Assembly: GCA_017615135.1 (NCBI GenBank)
Contig: JAGAAU010000142.1
Coordinates: forward strand, 1 to 5,883
DNA from: Bacteroidales bacterium
GTDB taxonomy: Bacteria > Bacteroidota > Bacteroidia > Bacteroidales > UBA932
Reading direction: 5' to 3'
Length of the DNA stretch: 5,883 nucleotides
Positions 1 to 4,724 of the stretch are shown here, one piece after another; positions within the stretch are counted from its first letter, which is position 1; every line of letters starts with the position of its first letter. A program made the translations under genes and the position numbers. A model generated the notes under the pieces. It did no database searches and was not told the DNA's origin. It was given only the letters and a program-made list of their open reading frames with translations.

Positions 1-287
1 CATATAGTAATATGTCGCTAAAGGTAATCTGCACTAATAATGGACAAGAAGTATTCAATTACGCAAATACTTATCCCCTCTCAGAATCAGCAAGCTGTAT
101 TTCGGCAGTATTTAGTCCCTCTGGAGAAACAATAGCCATTCAATTTTTTAGCCATCTCAATGAGTTTTATAATAGTGTAATGATACTCGATTTTCCGGAG
201 CTGCAAAAACTCATTGATGATGCACACATATTAATTAAGAAGCATCCATTAACATCTTCAGAGAGACAACAGTACTATCTTGACTAA
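1..287 (+). CDS. C-terminal end of a WD40-repeat protein (5' end outside window)
   Basis: The frame is open from the left window edge (from base 3), so the ATG at 12 is probably an internal methionine and the gene is cut by the window. The visible residues show a blade end (LKVICTNNGQEVF), a WD40 repeat start (ISAVFSPSGETIAI), and a closing strand running into LDFPELQKLIDDA, then PLTSSERQQYYLD and the stop. The closing 'fppLqeLid...LTpeErkkYyL' pattern is familiar to me from bacterial WD40 propeller proteins, often large ones with an N-terminal caspase-like, TIR, kinase or STAND NTPase part; that part is not visible here. The propeller would serve as a protein-sensing or scaffold module. The DNA is AT-rich (about 35% GC over the first 240 bases) and unlike the genes to its right, which suggests separate ancestry. 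Family call is fairly firm; the function of the whole protein is unknown. Confidence 0.72.
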   Translation, partial: YSNMSLKVICTNNGQEVFNYANTYPLSESASCISAVFSPSGETIAIQFFSHLNEFYNSVMILDFPELQKLIDDAHILIKKHPLTSSERQQYYLD

Positions 288-406
288 ACGGAACTAGGAA
301 GGACCTGTCAATAATCATATATGCTCTGTTAGATTAGCCTTATTACTCCACTCTTTGTAGTAGAAACCCAGTAATGGTAACATTTTGTTGCAATTCGCAG
401 TATATT

Positions 407-438
407 TATTGCATTATGACGTAAAGGCGTTATATTTG
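407..438 (+). promoter_or_regulatory. Promoter of the toxin-antitoxin operon
   Basis: A TATTG at 407-411 and a TATATTTG at 431-438 are separated by 19 bases. This matches the Bacteroidota housekeeping promoter pattern (TTG near -33, TAnnTTTG near -7, 19-21 base spacer). Transcription would start around 443-446, giving a leader of about 15 bases before the antitoxin ATG at 459. The leader has no Shine-Dalgarno sequence, as is usual in this phylum. Confidence 0.65.
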
Positions 439-447
439 CATTGCAAA
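435..447. promoter_or_regulatory. Palindromic candidate operator over the -7 box
   Basis: TTTGCA-T-TGCAAA is a perfect 6-base inverted repeat around one central base. It overlaps the end of the -7 element and the expected transcription start. RelB/DinJ antitoxins usually bind palindromes over their own promoter, so this is a natural site for autorepression. Related TTGCAWT words also occur at 388-394 and 409-415 (the latter overlapping the -33 box) and at 436-442, which could allow cooperative binding. Binding itself is inferred. Confidence 0.45.
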
Positions 448-458
448 ACGACTGAGTT

Positions 459-755
459 ATGGCACAGGTTTCAATGACTGTCCGGATGGATTCCGGCCTC
501 AAGAGTTCCTTCGATTCGCTCTGCTCCCAGTTTGGGATGAGCGCCAATACCGCTATGATCATCTTCGCCAAGGCGGTGGTCCAGCGTGGCAAGATCCCTT
601 TTGAAATCAGGGGTGACAAGCCCGTGGCCGCTGAGGAGAGCGACGGCCTCAAGGCCTTCCGCGCACTCCGCGCCATGGCAGAGGGTGGTTCATTCCCCGA
701 CCTCTCCCTTGAGGAAATCAATGAAGAAATCCGCGCAAGCAGGAGGGCACGATGA
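459..755 (+). CDS. RelB/DinJ-family type II antitoxin
   Basis: This 98-residue protein is the antitoxin of a type II toxin-antitoxin pair. The N-terminal half fits a ribbon-helix-helix DNA-binding fold: a strand with VSMTVRMDSGLKSSFD (about residues 4-19), then LCSQFGMSANTAMIIFAKAVV (about 21-41), where FGMSxNTAmxiFaKavv is the signature of the RelB/DinJ family. KIPFEI follows at about 45-50. The C-terminal part (about 53-98) is acidic and then basic, and probably the disordered segment that wraps the toxin; it ends EEINEEIRASRRAR. Length is typical of DinJ. The downstream PIN toxin starts inside its stop codon (ATGA at 752-755), so the two are translationally coupled. A good promoter and a palindrome just upstream suggest autoregulation. 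The partner is a PIN protein rather than the RelE/YafQ-type toxin classically paired with this family. Confidence 0.9.
   Translation: MAQVSMTVRMDSGLKSSFDSLCSQFGMSANTAMIIFAKAVVQRGKIPFEIRGDKPVAAEESDGLKAFRALRAMAEGGSFPDLSLEEINEEIRASRRAR
741..746 (+). promoter_or_regulatory. Strong Shine-Dalgarno for the PIN toxin
   Basis: AGGAGG lies 5 bases before the toxin ATG at 752, inside the last codons of the antitoxin. It is a near-perfect anti-16S match, uncommon in Bacteroidota, where most genes (including the others in this window) lack one. It supports the chosen toxin start and suggests efficient re-initiation at the ATGA overlap. The bases also encode RR of the antitoxin's Arg-rich tail, so some of the match may be coincidence. 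Confidence 0.55.
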
Positions 756-1159
756 AAGTATACGCCGTCTATGACACGAACATCCTCGTGTCTGCGCTGC
801 TGTCCCGCAAACCGGACTCGGCAGTAGTCCTCGCCCTGGAAACCCTCCTTTCCGGCGAGGTGACGCCGCTCTACAACGATGAAATTCTCGCCGAATACGA
901 CGACGTACTCCACCGCGAACAGTTTAAGTTCCCGGAGGACCTGGTCTCCGGTGTTGTGAATCAGATCAAGAAAGATGGCATCCCCTCGGAGCGCATCTCC
1001 TCAGGTGAGAGTTTCCCAGACCCGGACGATGCCGTCTTCTACGAAGTAGCCCTCTCCAAAGACGAGGCCTTCCTCGTCACCGGCAACACCCGCCACTTCC
1101 CCAAGACACCCATCGTCGTCACCCCGCTCGAATTCCTCAAGATCCTTGGCAAAATTTAG
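752..1159 (+). CDS. PIN-domain toxin (putative toxin-antitoxin RNase, TIGR00305-like)
   Basis: This 135-residue protein is a single PIN domain, a metal-dependent ribonuclease fold, and the likely toxin of the pair with the preceding antitoxin. It opens with the PIN signature VYDTNILVSALL, with the first catalytic acid at D8. YNDEILAEYDDVL (about 41-53) supplies further acidic residues (E44/E48), as in 'sxeileEyxevL' of this subfamily. DPDDAVFYEVAL (about 90-101) carries the third acidic cluster, followed by FLVTGNTRHFP (107-117), the usual TGN/TGD loop. The C-terminal ends IVVTPLEFLKIL, the typical closing strand and helix. All expected acidic positions are present and length is normal, so it is probably active. 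RNA target is unknown. The start is fixed by the ATGA overlap and AGGAGG upstream. Toxicity would be neutralised by the co-made antitoxin. Confidence 0.88.
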   Translation: MKVYAVYDTNILVSALLSRKPDSAVVLALETLLSGEVTPLYNDEILAEYDDVLHREQFKFPEDLVSGVVNQIKKDGIPSERISSGESFPDPDDAVFYEVALSKDEAFLVTGNTRHFPKTPIVVTPLEFLKILGKI

Positions 1160-1215
1160 CGCTACAGCGGGCTGGAAAACATCTGCCTTCCTGAAACCTT
1201 TGTGATGGTCCTTAG

Positions 1216-1893
1216 TCAGTCCGCTATGCTCCACGAAAGTTTGTGGTCCATTACCCCCAGGAAAGTCAATGCAGAATCTGCAGACATGGCCTGGGGATTG
1301 GTTCCCGGGACACCTTGCGGTATTTCCTGTCCTATCCGCGCGAAAAGCTGCTGCCAATAGCGAGGGAATTCTCCGTCCGCGTTTTTGAAGTTCATTGGCG
1401 CTGCGCTGAAAATCGGCTTTCCGTTGCCGTCCAGATAGCTTTCCTGCACCAGTTCGCTGCAGTAGAAGGCGCCGTTATCAGGAAGGAAGTGCACATCGTA
1501 GGGGAGTCCGAGGAAGCACCTGGCATTTTGGACTGCCGCTTCGGCCGGGCGTCCGTTTTTCAGGCGCATGACCTGAAAGACTGGCAAAGAACCGTCCTTG
1601 AGCGTGAAATCCCGGATGAAGGTATCCAGAGGGTGACGGTCCACCCCGCGCTTGATGGTTGCATCGATAATCCAGGTGTCTATGCTGTCTCTGTCCACTA
1701 TGGCTACGTGGATGATGTTGAGGGCACCATTGCTGCCGGTAGCCGCAGAGATAGCCTCGTCCATGCCTCCTTCGTCCAGGGAATATTCTGCGGGGATGCC
1801 TACGAACACCAGGTCTCCTGTGCGGAGTGCTTCCGGACTCTGCCCGCACGCCGCTGCGGCCAGCAGGCAGAAAAACAATACAATTCGCTTCAT
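1216..1893 (-). CDS. YiiX-like permuted NlpC/P60 cysteine hydrolase, lipoprotein
   Basis: The 225-residue protein starts with a lipoprotein signal: MKR, a hydrophobic run, then LAAAAC with the lipidated cysteine at C16. The mature part matches the YiiX/YebB-like group of circularly permuted papain-like (NlpC/P60) enzymes. RTGDLVFVG (24-32) is the usual opening strand, IIHVAIV (60-66) carries the catalytic His H62, and GLPYDVHF...FYCSELVQESY (129-153) carries the catalytic Cys C145, so His precedes Cys as expected for the permuted fold. A family-like tail IPQGVPGTNPQAMS follows (191-204). The catalytic pair is intact. Such enzymes cleave amide or thioester bonds; peptidoglycan peptides or lipid substrates are both possible, and the substrate here is unknown. 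The protein would sit in the periplasm or outer membrane. Its ATG shares one base with the stop of the LytTR gene (TAATG at 1891-1895), so it is the second gene of that operon. The gene ends 56 bases from the convergent PIN gene. Confidence 0.85.
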   Translation of the reverse strand: MKRIVLFFCLLAAAACGQSPEALRTGDLVFVGIPAEYSLDEGGMDEAISAATGSNGALNIIHVAIVDRDSIDTWIIDATIKRGVDRHPLDTFIRDFTLKDGSLPVFQVMRLKNGRPAEAAVQNARCFLGLPYDVHFLPDNGAFYCSELVQESYLDGNGKPIFSAAPMNFKNADGEFPRYWQQLFARIGQEIPQGVPGTNPQAMSADSALTFLGVMDHKLSWSIAD

Positions 1894-2714
1894 TACAGGA
1901 TAGCTGTCAGATTTTCGTAGTAGCGTTTGCTTACGGGAATGGATTTGACGCCTTCCCGGTCCAGCATGGCGAGTGCAAATCCGTTTTCATCCTTGCGCAC
2001 CATGTCTACGTGTGCGGGATTTACATAGTAGGAGCGGTGGCAGCGCACCAGACTGTGCCTGGAAAGCACATCTTCCAGCGCGCGCATAGAGGAGCGCAGC
2101 GTATAGTCCTTCACCCGGCCGTTGTCCATATGGATGATATGGACATAGTTGTCTTCCGCTTCTATATAGAGGATAGCCGTAGAAGCGAGCACCAGTTTCA
2201 GGCGTTTCTGGTCGTCGTAAAAGCGTATGAGGGTTTTCTCGTCTATATAGGGTGCCGTCTGCGCCAGCTTTCCCAGGACATACAGCTGTATGGCCATCGT
2301 AATCATAGCATAAGGGAAAATTACGATTGCAAGTATGTACAAGAGGCATTTGGCCATTACCGTAAAGTACGGTACAGCTCCGTGCCAGCCCACGCCCACC
2401 AGGATAGAAGTCATCATCCCGGCGAATACTACCTCCATGGAGCACCACAGTATATACTGCGCCCAGTTCATGTCGATGTTCCTCCTCAGGAGGAATACAA
2501 ACATTCTGGACAACACCAGAGTTCCGAAGAGTATGAGCGTGGTTACGATAACGTTCAAGGTGAAGCGATTCCTGCCTACTGCAAGGAATTCTTCAATATC
2601 GAACGGCTTGTATGCCAGTACGAAAAGGAAAAAGAACACGGGAACTACCAGGAAGAACAGCAGGTTTGCCGTCATGTGGTAAAAGGTTCTGGAAATGGCT
2701 TTCATTGGCAACAT
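1893..2714 (-). CDS. Membrane-anchored LytTR-family transcriptional regulator
   Basis: This 273-residue protein has an N-terminal membrane part and a C-terminal LytTR DNA-binding domain. Four hydrophobic segments are visible at about residues 16-35, 53-76, 86-108 and 117-147. After a linker (YIDEKTLIRFYDDQKRLKL) the LytTR domain spans about 170-273: ILYIEAEDNYVHI (181-193), TLRSSMRALEDVL (205-217), LVRCHRSYYVNPAHV (222-236) and IPVSKRYYENL (259-269), all hallmarks. There is no receiver or kinase domain, so it resembles one-component membrane regulators of the LytTR class common in Bacteroidota, which would sense something at the membrane and bind DNA directly. Two starts are possible: ATG at 2714 or, three codons later, at 2705. 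The predicted promoter lies very near 2714, which mildly favours 2705. It is followed with a one-base overlap by the lipoprotein hydrolase, and is divergent from the glycosyltransferase pair. Phased repeats upstream are candidate binding sites. Confidence 0.9.
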   Translation of the reverse strand: MLPMKAISRTFYHMTANLLFFLVVPVFFFLFVLAYKPFDIEEFLAVGRNRFTLNVIVTTLILFGTLVLSRMFVFLLRRNIDMNWAQYILWCSMEVVFAGMMTSILVGVGWHGAVPYFTVMAKCLLYILAIVIFPYAMITMAIQLYVLGKLAQTAPYIDEKTLIRFYDDQKRLKLVLASTAILYIEAEDNYVHIIHMDNGRVKDYTLRSSMRALEDVLSRHSLVRCHRSYYVNPAHVDMVRKDENGFALAMLDREGVKSIPVSKRYYENLTAIL

Positions 2715-2725
2715 TTTTAGTGGGG

Positions 2726-2758
2726 TAAAGATAGGAATTTTTAATCATTTGTCCCAAA
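2726..2758 (-). promoter_or_regulatory. Candidate promoter for the LytTR/hydrolase operon
   Basis: On the minus strand, TTTG (2758-2755) is followed after 21 bases by TATCTTTA (2733-2726), one base off the Bacteroidota -7 consensus TAnnTTTG. Transcription would start near 2720, giving a very short leader before the ATG at 2714 or about 15 bases before the ATG at 2705. The -33 element lies inside the first of three direct repeats, so a protein bound there would compete with RNA polymerase. Confidence 0.4.
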
Positions 2759-2800
2759 ATCGTCACTTTAGTCCCAAATCATGGATTTTTGCCCCAAAGC
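2748..2800. repeat. Three direct repeats at 20-base period, candidate regulator sites
   Basis: GTCCCAAAAT (2751), GTCCCAAATC (2771) and GCCCCAAAGC (2791) start exactly 20 bases apart and share the core GYCCCAAA, each preceded by TTT or TTA. A period near two helical turns puts all copies on one DNA face. LytTR-domain proteins commonly bind direct repeats with about 20-22 base periodicity, and a LytTR gene starts next to the array. The copies lie upstream of the glycosyltransferase promoter, and the first overlaps the -33 box of the LytTR promoter. The repeats are seen; the binding protein is inferred. Confidence 0.6.
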
Positions 2801-2821
2801 GCTCGTCCCTGCAACTTTTTC

Positions 2822-2852
2822 TTTTTCAGGCGGAGCAAGCCTCCTAATTTTG
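2822..2852 (+). promoter_or_regulatory. Candidate promoter for the glycosyltransferase/acyltransferase operon
   Basis: TAATTTTG at 2845-2852 is a full match to the Bacteroidota -7 consensus TAnnTTTG. Upstream at the -33 distance there is only a T-rich run (2822-2826) without a clear TTG. Transcription would begin around 2857-2860, leaving an A-rich leader of about 20 bases before the ATG at 2881. A good -7 with a poor -33 is what one expects of a promoter needing an activator, and the phased repeats at 2748-2800 lie about 60 to 110 bases upstream of the start. Confidence 0.5.
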
Positions 2853-2880
2853 CAAGCGTAAACCCCAAAAAGAACGAAAC

Positions 2881-3855
2881 ATGAAATCATTGATTCCCAT
2901 CTTTTTCTCGGTGAACGATGCTTACGCACCGTACCTTGCAGTTGCCCTTACGTCTATGAAGGAGAACGCATCCAAAGAATATAACTATCATATCCATATC
3001 CTGAACGACGATATTTGCGAGTCGAACCGCGAGATGCTTTCCCGCCTGAACGGGGACGGCTTCGAGCTGGAATTTATCTCCCTGAGCGAGAAACTTCGCA
3101 AGATAGATCCCGAAGGGAAATTGAACGAGCATTGTTTCGGAGCGTTCTCGTCCCTCACCATCTATTTCCGCCTGTTCATCCCTTCCCTTTTCCCTCAGTA
3201 CGACAAAGGCATCTATCTGGACAGTGATATCCTTGTGCCGGGAGACATCTCCGAGCTCTACATGCAGCCGATGGGCGACAAACTGATTGGTGCCGTAGCA
3301 GACTATTCTATCCAGCACATTACCCCGTTCATGCGCTATATAGATATGTATGACGGCGTAGATCACCGCAATTACATCAATTCCGGTGTGCTGCTGCTGA
3401 ATATGAAGCGGCTGCGCGAGGTAGATATAGAGAAAAAGTTCCTTTATCTGATGAAAAAATATGGCCTTCGTACGGTTGCGCCGGACCAGGATTATCTGAA
3501 CGTGCTCTGTTGGGGGCAAATCCATTACCTGGATCCCAACTGGGATGCAATGCCGTCTGAGATGAGGTCCAGTTTCGACAATCCTCACATCATTCACTTC
3601 AACCTGTCCTCCAAGCCCTGGCTGAACGAGCGGGTACCTTATTCAGACCTATTCTGGCATTATGCCCGCCGCAGCGGCTTTTACAGGCATATCCGTCGGA
3701 ACTGGCGCGCCTACACGCGAAATGCCGAGGCTATGGAGAAATACAGCAGCGATATCAACGGGCTTATCAGCCTGGCGGCGGAACTCTGCGATGCCAGGGT
3801 ATCCTTCCGCAGTCTTGCCGCCCGCTCGCAAAACAGAGTGAGGTTATGCTGCTAG
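2881..3855 (+). CDS. Glycosyltransferase family 8 protein
   Basis: The 324-residue protein is a GT-A fold family 8 retaining glycosyltransferase, related to LPS glucosyl/galactosyltransferases that use UDP-sugars and Mn2+. Visible motifs in order: IPIFFSVNDAYAPYLAVAL (5-23), the nucleotide-binding opening; SSLTIYFRLFIP (90-101); YLDSDILV (112-119), with the metal-binding DxD at D114-D116; NYINSGVLLLNMKRLRE (164-180), with the NSGV motif; PDQDYLN (201-207); and HFNLSSKPW (239-247), the HFxxxxKPW closing motif with the second metal ligand His. All catalytic motifs are intact. A basic helical tail of about 65 residues follows and may help membrane association. It is cytoplasmic, probably at the inner leaflet, transferring a hexose to a lipid, LPS core or capsule acceptor; sugar and acceptor cannot be read from sequence. 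Start is supported by the promoter and A-rich leader. The next gene overlaps its end by 10 bases. Confidence 0.92.
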   Translation: MKSLIPIFFSVNDAYAPYLAVALTSMKENASKEYNYHIHILNDDICESNREMLSRLNGDGFELEFISLSEKLRKIDPEGKLNEHCFGAFSSLTIYFRLFIPSLFPQYDKGIYLDSDILVPGDISELYMQPMGDKLIGAVADYSIQHITPFMRYIDMYDGVDHRNYINSGVLLLNMKRLREVDIEKKFLYLMKKYGLRTVAPDQDYLNVLCWGQIHYLDPNWDAMPSEMRSSFDNPHIIHFNLSSKPWLNERVPYSDLFWHYARRSGFYRHIRRNWRAYTRNAEAMEKYSSDINGLISLAAELCDARVSFRSLAARSQNRVRLCC

Positions 3856-4709
3856 TCACTCCAGGGCGGGATGCCGCCATCGAAAATATTCGAAAAGCCG
3901 CCCTCGATGGGCGGTTTAATGATAAAACCGAGCCCTTTGACCCACAGTGGGAGCGGGAAGCCCTGAAGGCAAACATCCTGGATTATGTAGAACAGCTGGA
4001 TACTCCGCTGTTCAAGTTGAAGAACCTGGCGGCACGTGCGATTACCGGCGCGTGGCGCAGGAAGTGGAGCGATGGGGTTAATGAAATACGCGGGATGGAG
4101 AAGTTGGAGGCGTTAAGGGGTCCGGCGTTCATTACCAGCAACCACTTTAATCCCTTCGACAACGGCATTCTTCGCCGCATGACCATAGATGCGGGGAGGG
4201 GCAGGCTCTGGGCAGTCAGCGAAGGTACAAACTTCGTAATGGACGGTCTGAACGGTTTCATACTGCGCAACAGCGACGTCATCCCTATTATCAATGAGCC
4301 GTCATATATGAACGGAAAGTTCCGGGAGCTGATGCAAAGACAGCTGGATATGAACCGTTTCATTCTTGTTTATCCCGAGCAGGAAATGTGGTTCAACTAC
4401 CGCAAGCCCAGGCCAGGTAAACGCGGCGCTTTTCTGTTTGCCGCCCAGTTTGGAGTCCCCGTGGTTCCCTGCTTCGTAGAGATGCAGGATCTTCCCCGGC
4501 AGATTGCTCCTCATTTTCACGATGTCAAGCTCATCCTGCACATCTTGGATCCAATTTTCCCGGATTCGTCGCTGACGGCGCGCGAGAACAGTTTCCGTAT
4601 GTGCGAGCAGGACTATCTTCAAAAGAAAGAGGCCTTCCAACGCTTGTATGGAAAGCCTCTTGCTTATGATTTCACTCCCTGGGACATAGCCGGATGGGAG
4701 CCAAATTAA
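3846..4709 (+). CDS. PlsC-type (1-acylglycerol-3-phosphate-like) acyltransferase
   Basis: The 287-residue protein belongs to the PlsC/LPLAT acyltransferase superfamily, which moves acyl chains from acyl-ACP or acyl-CoA to glycerophosphate or glycolipid hydroxyls. The central block has ITSNHFNPFDNGIL (96-109) with the catalytic HX4D motif at H100 and D105. NFVMDGLNGFILRNSDVIPI (129-148) fits the acceptor-binding block, YPEQEMWFNYRKPRPGKRGA (176-195) fits motif III, and FGVPVVPCFVEM (202-213) fits motif IV. Motif III reads PEQ instead of the textbook PEG(T/S), a variant I associate with a distinct subfamily, so true lysophosphatidate activity should not be assumed. An N-terminal extension of about 90 residues precedes the catalytic block, and I see no clear membrane helix. 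It starts inside the glycosyltransferase gene (10-base overlap), implying coupled translation and a shared lipid pathway; GAGG at 3840-3843 is too close to the ATG for a normal Shine-Dalgarno. It converges on the OmpA-like gene with 15 bases between stops. Confidence 0.85.
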   Translation: MLLVTPGRDAAIENIRKAALDGRFNDKTEPFDPQWEREALKANILDYVEQLDTPLFKLKNLAARAITGAWRRKWSDGVNEIRGMEKLEALRGPAFITSNHFNPFDNGILRRMTIDAGRGRLWAVSEGTNFVMDGLNGFILRNSDVIPIINEPSYMNGKFRELMQRQLDMNRFILVYPEQEMWFNYRKPRPGKRGAFLFAAQFGVPVVPCFVEMQDLPRQIAPHFHDVKLILHILDPIFPDSSLTARENSFRMCEQDYLQKKEAFQRLYGKPLAYDFTPWDIAGWEPN

Positions 4710-4724
4710 TCTTAACTATTCAGA

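Noticed and set aside
340..376. TTACT...AGTAA inverted repeat in the gap after the WD40 gene, considered as attachment site or terminator
   Set aside because: The arms are only 5 bases around a long loop, with no T-run, tRNA gene or integrase nearby.
329..913. 194-residue minus-strand open frame
   Set aside because: It runs opposite the antitoxin and toxin genes, whose products have clear family motifs; its own translation shows no recognisable domain.
1160..1215. Intrinsic terminator between convergent toxin and hydrolase genes
   Set aside because: Only a weak 4-base stem (CGCT-AC-AGCG at 1160-1169) and no T-run are seen.
1243..1920. 225-residue plus-strand open frame over the hydrolase gene
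   Set aside because: It mirrors the minus-strand lipoprotein gene, which has a signal peptide, lipobox and catalytic motifs; the plus-strand product is featureless.
1827..2720. 297-residue plus-strand open frame over the LytTR gene
   Set aside because: Long only because it is antisense to a real gene; His/Tyr/Gln-rich product without a domain, while the minus strand gives a clear LytTR protein.
2887..3597. 236-residue minus-strand open frame over the glycosyltransferase
   Set aside because: Antisense shadow of a well-conserved GT8 gene.
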